NCBI RefSeq assembly: GCF_004571025.1
Contig: NZ_SPQT01000012.1
Coordinates: forward strand, 62,001 to 126,000
Reading direction: 5' to 3'
Source of the DNA: Bradyrhizobium niftali
GTDB taxonomy: Bacteria > Pseudomonadota > Alphaproteobacteria > Rhizobiales > Xanthobacteraceae
Length of the DNA: 64,000 nucleotides
In this document: piece after piece, positions 36,102 through 45,321 of the stretch
Layout of the letters: each line of letters opens with the position of its first letter
How positions within the stretch are numbered: position 1 is the stretch's first letter
Made by a program: the position numbers and the translations under genes
Notes under the pieces: model-generated
The model's input: the letters and a program-made list of their open reading frames with translations, nothing else
What the model was told of the DNA's origin: nothing
The model's database searches: none

Positions 36102-36266
36102 TTGACGCGCATGGTTCTGAAGTTCTGGTCCAATGAGTCCGGTGCGACCGCAATCGAGTACGGCCTTATCGCGGCCGGTATCGCGCTCGCGATCATCACC
36201 GTGGTGAACGGCCTGGGTACCACGATGAACGATAAGTTCACTTCGATTAGCACCTCATTGAAGTAA
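36102..36266 (+). CDS. Flp/Fap-type pilin
   Basis: A 54-residue type IVb (Tad) pilin. A short basic leader ends at Gly, then ATAIEYGLIAAGIALAII begins the mature hydrophobic helix. Glu and Tyr at positions +5 and +6 are the Flp hallmark needed for prepilin processing by TadV/CpaA. The start is taken as TTG at 36102 because GGAGG at 36091 lies 6 bases before it; the in-frame ATG at 36111 would be 15 bases away. No tad/cpa export genes are in the window, so it is an orphan here. The leader holds two alternative hairpins. Confidence 0.9.
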   Translation: MTRMVLKFWSNESGATAIEYGLIAAGIALAIITVVNGLGTTMNDKFTSISTSLK

Positions 36267-36324
36267 TTTCCGCCTCCCATTTTCCAGCGGGGGCTACTTT
36301 CTTCTTAGGCTGTTTTTTGACGAT

Positions 36325-36355
36325 CGCCCGCTTAGGGAATTGCCCCTGGCGGGCG
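36325..36355 (+). terminator. possible terminator hairpin after the pilin gene
   Basis: CGCCCG at 36325-36330 pairs with CGGGCG at 36350-36355, and inner AGGG/CCCC bases can extend the stem. GTCGTTTTCCC follows a few bases later. A weak T-run makes termination only moderately likely. Confidence 0.4.
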
Positions 36356-36386
36356 AAGTCGTTTTCCCGCGTGCGATTCCCGGCCG

Positions 36387-36564
36387 ATATCCACGGGTTG
36401 TCCGCCATTTGCCAGAGCGTTATCCACCGGCCCCTCCCGTCATCGCCCGGCGGTTTTGCACCGCCTGTCCCCAGACTTGTCCCGATGGTCTGGTGCCGCC
36501 ATCCCCTTCCTGGCACACACCTGCCAACAGGCTTGTCCACAGCCCATGCACAGACCTATCCACG
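36387..36564 (+). promoter_or_regulatory. cluster of DnaA-box-like sequences
   Basis: Four same-strand matches to the DnaA box TTATCCACA occur within 180 bases: ATATCCACG (36387), TTATCCACC (36420), TTGTCCACA (36533) and CTATCCACG (36556). Two have one mismatch and two have two mismatches. The last overlaps the end of the next gene. Nothing else in the window suggests a replication origin; a DnaA-titration or regulatory role is possible. Confidence 0.35.
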
Positions 36565-38166
36565 GCTTCCGAACAGCGAGCGATGATCCCGCAGGATCGC
36601 CTGCGCCGCATTGTGGCCGGGGGCGCCGGTGACGCCGCCGCCGGGGTGGGCGCCGGAACCGCAGTGATAGAGGCCTTTCAGGGGGCCGCGATAATCGGCA
36701 TGGCCCAGCATCGGCCGGGCCGAGAACAGCTGGTTCAGCGTCAGCGCGCCGTGGAAGATGTCGCCGCCGAGGAGGCCGAACTGCCGTTCGAGATCGAGCG
36801 GTGACAGGATCTGGCGGCCGAGCACGCTCGCCGCAAAGCCCGGCGCGTAGCTGTCCACCGTCGCGATCATGAGATCGGCGACCTCGTCGCGATGGTCGTC
36901 CCAGGATCTGCCGTCGGGAAGCTCCGGCGCGACGTGCTGGCAGAACAGGCTCGCGACATGCTTGCCTGCGGGCGCCAGCGTGTCGTCGAGCGTGGAGGGG
37001 ATCAGCATCTCGACCACGGGTTCGCGGCTCCAGCCCTGCGCGCGCGCATCGAGAAAGGCCCGGTCCATGTAGCCGAGGCTCGGCGCCAGGATGATGCCCG
37101 AGGTGAGGTGATCGCCGTCATCCGGCAGCGCCGTGAAGGAGGGCAGGCGGTCCAGCGCCACGTTCATGCGGAAGGTGCCGGAGCCGTTCTTCCAGTGGCG
37201 GATGCGGGCGAGGAAGTCCTTCGGCAGGGCGTCGGCCGCGATCAGCCGCGTATAGAGCAGCTTTGGATTGACGTTGGCCGCGACGTATTTCGCGCGGATC
37301 GTCGCGCCGTTCTCCAGCACGACGCCGACGGCGCGGTCGCGTTCGACGATCACCTCGCGCACGCCGGCATCCGTGTCGATCGCGACGCCCCGGCCCTGCG
37401 CGGCGCGCGCCATCGCCTGGGTGATCGCGCCCATGCCGCCGATGGCATGGCCCCAGACGCCCTTCTTGCCGTTCACCTCGCCGAAGGCGTGATGCAGCAT
37501 CACATAGGCCGAGCCGGCGGCGTAGGGGCTCGCATAATTGCCGACGATGGCATCGAAGCCGAACAGCGCCTTGACCAGATCATGCTCGAACCGTTCCTCC
37601 AGCATCTCGCCGGCCGAGCGGGTGAAGAGATCGAGCAGGCTGCGGCTTTGCTCCAGCGTCAGGCCGCGGAGGATGTTGGCGCTCTGCAATGCGTTCACGG
37701 CCTCGCGGATCGCGTTCGTGCCAAAACCGTCGAGCAGGTTCGGCGGTGCGCGCAGCACGAATTGGCGCAGCACGTCGGCGATGTCTTCCAGCTCGCGCGA
37801 GAAGCCGTCGAGTGCATCCGCATCACGCGCGCTCAGCCGCGCGACTGACGGTTTCGTCCGTCCCTCGCCGGTGAGCAGATAGCTGCCGTCCGGCGCGGGG
37901 AGAAAATTCTGCGCTCGCCGCTCGACGATTCGCAGGCCCTGCCCGGCAAGCTCAAGGTCGCGGATCACCTGCGGATTGAGCAGGCTCACGGTGTAGGCCG
38001 CGACAGAATTGCGGAAACCCGGATGAAACTCCTCCGTGACTGCCGCTCCGCCGACCACCTTGCGACGCTCGACCACGCGCACGCGCAGGCCCGCCATCGC
38101 GAGATAGGCCGCGCAGGTGAGGCCGTTATGGCCAGCGCCGATGATGACGACGTCGGTTTCGGTCAT
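36556..38166 (-). CDS. FAD-dependent oxidoreductase, phytoene desaturase/PYROXD2-like
   Basis: A 536-residue flavoprotein. The N-terminal dinucleotide-binding loop VVIIGAGHNGLTCAAYLA and a downstream ERRKVVGGAAVTEE match the carotenoid-desaturase-like amine oxidase superfamily. The C-terminal GLYHCGSGAHPGGGVTGAPGHNAAQAIL is the typical second FAD contact of the PYROXD2/CrtI-like group. No carotenoid genes are nearby, so the substrate is unknown. It is divergent from the gene at 38371, with a repeat between them. Confidence 0.88.
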   Translation of the reverse strand: MTETDVVIIGAGHNGLTCAAYLAMAGLRVRVVERRKVVGGAAVTEEFHPGFRNSVAAYTVSLLNPQVIRDLELAGQGLRIVERRAQNFLPAPDGSYLLTGEGRTKPSVARLSARDADALDGFSRELEDIADVLRQFVLRAPPNLLDGFGTNAIREAVNALQSANILRGLTLEQSRSLLDLFTRSAGEMLEERFEHDLVKALFGFDAIVGNYASPYAAGSAYVMLHHAFGEVNGKKGVWGHAIGGMGAITQAMARAAQGRGVAIDTDAGVREVIVERDRAVGVVLENGATIRAKYVAANVNPKLLYTRLIAADALPKDFLARIRHWKNGSGTFRMNVALDRLPSFTALPDDGDHLTSGIILAPSLGYMDRAFLDARAQGWSREPVVEMLIPSTLDDTLAPAGKHVASLFCQHVAPELPDGRSWDDHRDEVADLMIATVDSYAPGFAASVLGRQILSPLDLERQFGLLGGDIFHGALTLNQLFSARPMLGHADYRGPLKGLYHCGSGAHPGGGVTGAPGHNAAQAILRDHRSLFGSRG

Positions 38167-38177
38167 GATGTCCCTGG

Positions 38178-38255
38178 CGTCATTCCGGGGCGCGCGAAGC
38201 GCGATCCGGAATCTCGAGGTTCCGGGTTCGATGCTTCACATCGCCCCGGAATGAC
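38178..38255. repeat. palindromic intergenic repeat, family A copy 3
   Basis: CGTCATTCCGGGGCGCGCG at the left, CCCCGGAATGAC at the right and a shortened centre (about 78 bp). It lies between two divergent genes, so it must sit in or near their promoters. Confidence 0.85.
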
Positions 38256-38370
38256 ATCTCTATATCAAGCATTCCTCGCTGCAACATCACGAGACCCTTT
38301 GTTGCCCGTTCAGGCGTGGTGTGCTCCATTGCGCGCGCCCGGCGCCCGCCGGAATTTAGCCGGAGATTCC

Positions 38371-40650
38371 ATGGATTCGATCGTGCACCCCGCCGCCACG
38401 GAGCAGCCGTCGTCGTCGCGCAACCGGCTGTTGCTGGCGGTCTACACCGCTGCGATCTTCGTCAGCGCGCTGCTCCTGTTCTCGGTGCAGCCGCTGTTCA
38501 CGAAGATGGTGCTGCCGCGGCTCGGCGGCTCGCCGGCGGTGTGGTCGGTCGCGATGGTGTTCTTCCAGTCGCTGCTGCTGGCCGGCTACGCCTATGCGCA
38601 TCTCTTGATGCAGGTGAGGAACCGGATCGTTCCGGTGGCGGTGCATCTGGTGTTGCTGGTCCTGGCCTTCGCGACGCTGCCGCTCGGCATTGCCACCGCC
38701 TATGGCGAGCCGCCCGCGTCGGGCTATGCGGTCTGGCTGCTCGGCCTGTTCGTGGTCTCGATCGGGCTGCCGTTCTTCGCGCTCGCCGCCAACAATCCGC
38801 TGCTGCAAGCCTGGTTCGTCCGCACCGGCCATCCCGCCGGGCACGATCCCTATTTCCTCTATGCGTCCTCCAACATCGGCAGCTTTCTCGCACTGTTGTC
38901 CTATCCGTTCCTGCTGGAACCGGTGTTCACGCTGCACACGCAGAACCGCTTCTGGACCGGCGGCTATGGCCTCCTGATCGTCCTGATCGCCGCCTGCGGC
39001 GTGCTGTTGTTGCGCTCGCCAAAACTGGCGGTGGTCGATGCACGAACCGAGGAGATCAATGCGCCGGCACCCGGCCTCGTGACGCGGCTGCGCTGGATCT
39101 TCCTCGCCGCGGTGCCGTCGGGCTTGCTCATCGCCGTCACCGCGCACATCTCCACCGACGTCGCGGCGGCGCCGCTTCTGTGGGTGCTGCCGCTGTCGCT
39201 GTATCTGCTCACCTGGGTGGTGGTGTTCCAGTCGCGGCCGCTGCTGCCGCACAAATGGATGCTGGTGCTCCAGCCGGTCGCGATCGCGGGCGTGGTGTTC
39301 CTGCTGGCCTTCGGCGGCGAACAGAATCTGCTGCTGACGCTCGGCGGTCATCAATTGTGCTTCTTCGTCATCGCCATGGCCTGTCACGGCGAATTGGCGC
39401 GGACCCGGCCGGCCGCCAAATATCTCACCGGCTTCTATGTCGCGCTGTCGTTCGGCGGCATGGTCGGCGGCCTCTTTGCTGGCCTCTTTGCTCCATTCAC
39501 CTTCTCATGGATCGCCGAATATCCGATCCTGGTCGCGCTCGCGGCGCTGTGCCGCCCGTCCGCCAACGAGCGTCTTGCCGGCATCGTCAAATGGTACTGG
39601 CTGGCGCTCGCCGCGCTCGCGGTGGCACTCGTTGCGCCGTCCTACACCACAGGCAGCCTCTCGACCTGGTTCGAGGATCACCGCGTCTGGGTCGCGGGCT
39701 CCGTCGGCGTGCTCGCTGCGCTGCTGACGCTGGCGCTCAATGCCGGCCGCTGGAAGATCTTTGCCACCGTTGCGCTCGCGCTGGCGTTGATCCGTGTCTA
39801 TCCGGCGGACGAGGGCCGCGTCACCACCGTGCGAAGCTTCTTCGGCGTCCACAAGATCGTGGAGACGCCCGGCGGCTATTTCCATGTGCTGATGCACGGC
39901 ACCACGATCCATGGCGCCGAGCGCTTCCGCAACAATGACGGCACGCCGGTCACCGGCCGGCCCGAGCCGATCACCTACTATCACAAGGACGGTGGCATCG
40001 GTCAGGCCATCACCGCGCTCCGCGAGCGCAAGGGCGCGCCGCTGAAGGTCGCCGCGATCGGCGTCGGATCGGGCACGCTGGCCTGCGCCGCCGAGCCCGG
40101 GGAGAGCTGGAAATTCTTCGAGATCGACCAGTCGATGGTCGACGCGGCGCGCGACCCGAAGAATTTCCGCTACATCTCGAGTTGCCTGCCGGACCTGAAG
40201 CCGGTGATCGGGGACGCGCGCCTGACCTTCGCGAAGGAGCCGGACGGCGCCTATGACTTGATCATCGTCGATGCCTATTCGTCGGATGCGATCCCGATCC
40301 ATCTTGCGACCGAGGAGGCGATGAAGATCTACAAGGACAAGCTCGCGCCCCAGGGCGCCGTGGTGATGCACGTCTCCAACCGGCATCTCGATCTCGAGAC
40401 CGTCGTGGTCGGCATCGCCGATGCCAACGATCTCAAGAGCTGGGTCTTCAACGAGGATTCCGGGCGGGATGGCGATTACATCTTTTCGACCGACGTCGTC
40501 ATCTCCGCGCGCGAGGACGCCGACGTCGGCAAGATCGCCTCGTCCAAGGTCTGGGAGCAGACCGAAGCCGACGACAGGGTGCGAGTCTGGACCGACGATT
40601 ATTCCAACATCCTCGGCGCGCTGTATCGGCGTTTGAGGGATGGGGAGTAG
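38371..40650 (+). CDS. membrane-fused spermidine synthase-like protein
   Basis: A 759-residue protein. The first roughly 480 residues hold about eleven or more membrane segments (LLLAVYTAAIFVSALLLFSV onward). They are followed by a soluble methyltransferase-fold domain of the spermidine synthase family, with AAIGVGSGTLACAAEPGE, WKFFEIDQSMVDAAR and the DAYSSDAIPIHLATEEA catalytic region. Such fused MFS/SpeE-like proteins are widespread, but their substrate is not settled. The ATG at 38371 has CGGAG 5 bases before it; the open frame upstream runs through a repeat and is not part of the protein. Confidence 0.88.
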   Translation: MDSIVHPAATEQPSSSRNRLLLAVYTAAIFVSALLLFSVQPLFTKMVLPRLGGSPAVWSVAMVFFQSLLLAGYAYAHLLMQVRNRIVPVAVHLVLLVLAFATLPLGIATAYGEPPASGYAVWLLGLFVVSIGLPFFALAANNPLLQAWFVRTGHPAGHDPYFLYASSNIGSFLALLSYPFLLEPVFTLHTQNRFWTGGYGLLIVLIAACGVLLLRSPKLAVVDARTEEINAPAPGLVTRLRWIFLAAVPSGLLIAVTAHISTDVAAAPLLWVLPLSLYLLTWVVVFQSRPLLPHKWMLVLQPVAIAGVVFLLAFGGEQNLLLTLGGHQLCFFVIAMACHGELARTRPAAKYLTGFYVALSFGGMVGGLFAGLFAPFTFSWIAEYPILVALAALCRPSANERLAGIVKWYWLALAALAVALVAPSYTTGSLSTWFEDHRVWVAGSVGVLAALLTLALNAGRWKIFATVALALALIRVYPADEGRVTTVRSFFGVHKIVETPGGYFHVLMHGTTIHGAERFRNNDGTPVTGRPEPITYYHKDGGIGQAITALRERKGAPLKVAAIGVGSGTLACAAEPGESWKFFEIDQSMVDAARDPKNFRYISSCLPDLKPVIGDARLTFAKEPDGAYDLIIVDAYSSDAIPIHLATEEAMKIYKDKLAPQGAVVMHVSNRHLDLETVVVGIADANDLKSWVFNEDSGRDGDYIFSTDVVISAREDADVGKIASSKVWEQTEADDRVRVWTDDYSNILGALYRRLRDGE

Positions 40651-40667
40651 GGCCGCTTCGCAACTTC

Positions 40668-40748
40668 GTAGCCGGATGGAGCGGAGCGTAAGCCTGGGTC
40701 CCGGCTCTGCGTCGCGTCATTTCATGCCGCGCCGCATCCGGGACATGA
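40668..40748. repeat. intergenic repeat related to family C
   Basis: CTGGGTCCCGGCTCTGCG and CGCATCCGGGACATGAG recall the family C blocks in inverted order, but the arms are degenerate. It lies between convergent genes. Confidence 0.5.
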
Positions 40749-40760
40749 GACGGTTTGCAG

Positions 40761-41744
40761 CTACGGCGCCACCGGCGTCCCCGCCGGCAGCGCAATTCCC
40801 CTCTCGCCCGCCACCTGCCGCAACAGGTCGGGCCTATCCGAGATGATCCCGTCGACGCCGATCTCGATCATGCGCGCCATGTCCTCAGGCTGGTTGACCG
40901 TCCAGACTACGACGCGCAGCCCGAGCCCGTGAGCCTCCGAGACGAGTGCCGCAGTCACGTCGCCGAAATAAGGCGACCAGATCGCGCCGCCTGCAGCCTT
41001 GATGGTTCGCGGCAGCGAGCCGCCGTGATCGGCCGGACTGAAACCCGCAGTCCAGCTGGTGGCCTTGTCCAGCGCGATCGTCTGGCCCGAGCCGCGCTGG
41101 AGCGTCAGGTACACGGTCGGAATGTTCGGGGCCTGCCGCTGCACGAGTTGCAGGGTCCTCCAGTCGAACGACTGGATCATGACGCGCTCGGAGAACTTCT
41201 CGGCCTCGATTAGCCCGAGCAGTTTGGCGACAAAGCCTTGCGGGTCGAGGGATTCGTCCGGGTGGTTCGGATCGATCTTGGTCTCGATGTTGAAGCGCAC
41301 GCGATCGTTGCCGGATTTGCGCACCAGTGCGAACAGCTGCCTCAAGGTGGGAATGCGTGTCCCCGGCACGGGGCGCTGCTCGGGGAATTGCCTGGCGTAA
41401 GAACTGTCCGGCCGGATCTGGCCGACGTCATAGGTCCTGACGTCGGCGAACTGCAATTTTACGAAGGGCGTACCGGGCGGAGTGACATAGGCGCCGTTCG
41501 CATTCCGTGCGAGATCGGGATTGAGCCCGCGTTCATGCGAGATGATGACCTCGCCATCGGTGGTCACGCCGACGTCGAGCTCCAGCGTATCCACGCCCAT
41601 CGACAGCGCGTTGGCGAAGGCCGGCAGGGTGTTTTCCGGCAACAGCGCCCGGCCGCCCCGATGCGCCTCGAGATCGAAGGCCATGGCCGGTCCCGCCATC
41701 AAAACCCAGAGCGAAGTCAGAACGGTCGTGGCACGTGATGACAT
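40761..41744 (-). CDS. glycerophosphodiester phosphodiesterase family protein
   Basis: A 327-residue secreted enzyme. A signal peptide (TTVLTSLWVLMAGPAMA) precedes the GDPD TIM barrel, which begins DLEAHRGGRALLPENTLPAF with the catalytic His and Glu. The metal-binding LELDVGVTTDGEVIISHE follows with the second His. The C-terminal strand GLRVVVWTVNQPEDM and GVDGIISDRPDLL completes the family pattern. It would hydrolyse deacylated phospholipid head groups in the periplasm. It lies 72 bases beyond the L,D-transpeptidase in the same direction. Confidence 0.94.
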   Translation of the reverse strand: MSSRATTVLTSLWVLMAGPAMAFDLEAHRGGRALLPENTLPAFANALSMGVDTLELDVGVTTDGEVIISHERGLNPDLARNANGAYVTPPGTPFVKLQFADVRTYDVGQIRPDSSYARQFPEQRPVPGTRIPTLRQLFALVRKSGNDRVRFNIETKIDPNHPDESLDPQGFVAKLLGLIEAEKFSERVMIQSFDWRTLQLVQRQAPNIPTVYLTLQRGSGQTIALDKATSWTAGFSPADHGGSLPRTIKAAGGAIWSPYFGDVTAALVSEAHGLGLRVVVWTVNQPEDMARMIEIGVDGIISDRPDLLRQVAGERGIALPAGTPVAP

Positions 41745-41816
41745 GGTGCCTCGAATGGCGATCGGGAGTTCGTGCTGACCGGCGAGCGCCGTTGATGGCG
41801 ACGGCGGACGGCCACG

Positions 41817-42635
41817 TCAGTTCTGGTAGTAATAGCCGCGCGGCTGATAAAGCTGCCGGGGCTGCGGCTGATAATAGCCCTGCTGGCCGTAGCCCTGGTT
41901 GTAATATTGCTGCGCCGGCTCATGATAGACCTGCGCGTCATAGAGCGGGCGGCTGGCCGAGCGCGGCGCCGGATAGCGTGTGCCGGTGTCGCTGCCGTCG
42001 GCCGGGTAGATGTAGTTGTCGTCCTGCGGCATGTAGCGGCGGGCAGGCTGCGCCGGCGGCGCCAGATTCACGGGATCGCCTGATGTGGCGTATTGCTCTT
42101 CGGCCGGCTGCGGGGCGCGGGCCACGGCATTGTTGGTGCGGCCGCGCGGATTGCGCGCCAGCGCCACCTGCGCCGAGCCGGTCAGCGTCACCGTGGTATT
42201 GAGCACGCCCTGCTGCTGCACCAGCGCATAGAGCGTCGATGCGTTCTGGCGCGACAGCCGCACGCAGCCATGGGAGGCCGGCGCGCCGAGCCGGCCGACC
42301 GAGTCCGTGCCGTGGATGGCGTGCCCGATCTTGGTGAAGAAGATCGCGTGCGGCATCGGCGCGTCGTCGAATTCCTTGGAGTAGTGATCCTCTTCCATGC
42401 GGAAGGCGCGGAACGCTCCGTTCGGCGTCTCGCGCGAGGGAATGCCCGTCGACACCGGCCAGCGATAGCGCGCGACGCCGTCGACGGCGACGGTCATCTG
42501 CTGATTGTCCTTGTCGACGGTGATTTCGACCTTGGCCTGTGCGGTGCCCGCGCTCAAAAGCAGCAGGGATGTGAAAGCAATAAAAAACGAACGCATCTGA
42601 AAACGCATTTGAGTTCTGGCCTCCGGCCTGTTCAC
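41817..42635 (-). CDS. L,D-transpeptidase (YkuD) with Tyr/Gln-rich tail
   Basis: A 272-residue exported protein (263 if started at the Met at 42608). After a signal peptide (FFIAFTSLLLLSAGTAQA), a YkuD domain at about 35-165 carries the motif HGTDSVGRLGAPASHGCVRLS with catalytic Cys and His. It would form 3-3 cross-links or attach proteins to peptidoglycan. The last 45 or so residues are an unusual Tyr/Gln/Pro-rich run (YYNQGYGQQGYYQPQ), predicted disordered. No second domain is seen. Confidence 0.93.
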   Translation of the reverse strand: MNRPEARTQMRFQMRSFFIAFTSLLLLSAGTAQAKVEITVDKDNQQMTVAVDGVARYRWPVSTGIPSRETPNGAFRAFRMEEDHYSKEFDDAPMPHAIFFTKIGHAIHGTDSVGRLGAPASHGCVRLSRQNASTLYALVQQQGVLNTTVTLTGSAQVALARNPRGRTNNAVARAPQPAEEQYATSGDPVNLAPPAQPARRYMPQDDNYIYPADGSDTGTRYPAPRSASRPLYDAQVYHEPAQQYYNQGYGQQGYYQPQPRQLYQPRGYYYQN

Positions 42636-42922
42636 GCAAGCGCCGCGGCTCTCCGTCCCCCGGCGTGCACTATGCCTGCAATCCGGCTTTCGTTCCAGCA
42701 GCCGGCCCAGCCATCGTTAACGTGATGCCGGGCGTAAGCAAGGCCGCTTTGTGCCGCGCCGCCCGCGGCGATGCTGACATTTTCGCGAGCGGAGCCGCGT
42801 TCACGACGCCGACAATTCGTCACAAAGGCGCAACCATTTGGCCGCTCTGGGCGTTGATGATCGCCTGCCTGACAGGCGGCTTTCGCCGCCGTTTACCTCG
42901 TGTATTTCCCTTGGGATCGAAG

Positions 42923-43246
42923 ATGAACAGAGTCCGTATCGCCGCTGCGCCATTGCCGGCCGCCTTACCTGTCCGCCTGCTTTTCGCAGCCGCCGCCATC
43001 CTGCTCGCACTGTTATCGCTGCCGCAAGCTGGCCATGCCCAGGGCATCGTGCGCGGTGCCCAGGAAGGCGCCCATGAAGGCAACCGCATTGCCGGCCCGG
43101 TGGGCGGTGTGGTCGGAGGCGCGGTCGGCGCCGGTGTCGGCGGCGCCGTGGGCGCGGTCGAGGGCGTGCTCGGCATCCCCCACCGTCACTACCGCCACTG
43201 CCGCGGTTATTATGACGGCTATCACCGTTTCCATTGCTATCGATAG
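42923..43246 (+). CDS. exported glycine-zipper protein, hypothetical
   Basis: A 107-residue protein with a signal peptide (LLFAAAAILLALLSLPQAGHA). A GxxxG/GxxG-rich glycine zipper follows (GPVGGVVGGAVGAGVGGAVG), and a His/Tyr-rich end (HRHYRHCRGYYDGYHRFHCY) has two Cys. Similar small proteins are common in Bradyrhizobium, and their role is unknown. The ATG at 42923 is used because it directly precedes the signal peptide; the frame is open further upstream. Confidence 0.75.
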   Translation: MNRVRIAAAPLPAALPVRLLFAAAAILLALLSLPQAGHAQGIVRGAQEGAHEGNRIAGPVGGVVGGAVGAGVGGAVGAVEGVLGIPHRHYRHCRGYYDGYHRFHCYR

Positions 43247-43251
43247 CCGCT

Positions 43252-43356
43252 GGTCATTCCGGAGCGCGACGAAGTCGCGAACACGGACTCCATTCATCCA
43301 CCAACCCTGTCGCACGATGGATTCCGGGCTCGTGCTTCGCACGCCCCGGAATGACG
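43252..43356. repeat. palindromic intergenic repeat, family A copy 4
   Basis: GGTCATTCCGGAGCGCGAC at the left, the GATTCCGGGCTCGTG arm inside and ACGCCCCGGAATGACGG at the right. It lies between the convergent glycine-zipper and ABC permease genes. Confidence 0.85.
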
Positions 43357-43363
43357 GCAAGGG

Positions 43364-44121
43364 TCAATTCTTCAGCCGGTACCCGGTGCGGAAAATCCAC
43401 CAGATCGTGACCAGGCAGATCACAAGGAACGCCGTCGTCATGCCGATGCTGACGGATACGCTCACGTCCGCAATCTCGTAGAAGCTCCAGCGGAAGCCGG
43501 AGATCAGATAGACGACCGGGTTGAGCAGCGCCACCGTGCGCCAGGTGGGCGGCAGCATGTCGATGGAATAGAAGCTGCCGCCGAGGAAGGTCAGCGGCGT
43601 CACCACCAGCATCGGAATCATCTGCAGCTTCTCGAACCCGTCGGCCCAGATGCCGATGATGAAGCCGAACAGGCTGAACGTCACCCCCGTCAGCACCAGG
43701 AAGGTCAGCATCCAGACCGGATGGTGAATATGCAACGGAACGAAAAGCCCGGCAGTGGCGAGGATGATCAGGCCGAGGATGATCGACTTGGTCGCGGCGG
43801 CGCCGACATAGCCGAGCACGATCTCGAAATAGGAGATCGGCGCCGACAGGATCTCGTAGATCGTGCCGGTGAATTTCGGGAAGTAGATGCCAAACGAGGC
43901 GTTGGCGATGCTCTGCGTCAGCACCGAGAGCATGATCAGGCCCGGCACGATGAAGGTGCCGTAGCTGACGCCCTCGACCTGGCTGATGCGCGAGCCGATC
44001 GCGGCGCCGAACACCACGAAATAGAGCGAGGTGGAGACCACCGGCGAGACGATGCTTTGCAGCAGCGTGCGCCAGGTGCGTGCCATTTCGAACAGATAGA
44101 TGGCGCGGATGGCGCGGTGAT

Positions 44122-44125
<4 letters not shown>
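43364..44125 (-). CDS. ABC-2 type transporter permease
   Basis: A 253-residue integral membrane protein (about six segments) starting MNHRAIRAIYLFEMARTWRT. It has the ABC-2 permease layout, and VIVPGLIML-like FIVPGLIMLSVLTQSIANASF is typical of YadH/DrrB-type permeases. The start overlaps the ATPase stop by ATGA, so the two are coupled. Longer frames through this region are artefacts of the ATPase reading in another frame. Exported substrate unknown. Confidence 0.93.
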
Positions 44126-45045
<920 letters not shown>

Positions 45046-45321
45046 GATGGCCGGCGGGATGGGGAAGGGAGGCTGGAACCCGCCCGGGCGGGCAGGTCAG
45101 CGGGTGTCCTGACATAGGAATGCCCTTGCCGGGTCGCAATTGGCCGGAGAAAAATGGTCTCAAAACAGGCCCTTCGGTGTCAGGTTCCGGGCAAGTGTTG
45201 CGCGATGGTCACGGCCTGCGGCTAAGATTGCCGCTCACGCGGCTCTTTGTTGCGTCTGCGAGCGGGCCATGGCTACGATTCCGGCCGATCGCAAAGCGTA
45301 TTGTCCCCAGGGAATCCATCG

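Noticed and set aside
36387..36564. The DnaA-box cluster as a chromosomal origin
   Set aside because: No origin-linked genes (dnaA, hemE, parAB, gidA) nearby and no long AT-rich unwinding region; kept only as a possible DnaA-binding site.
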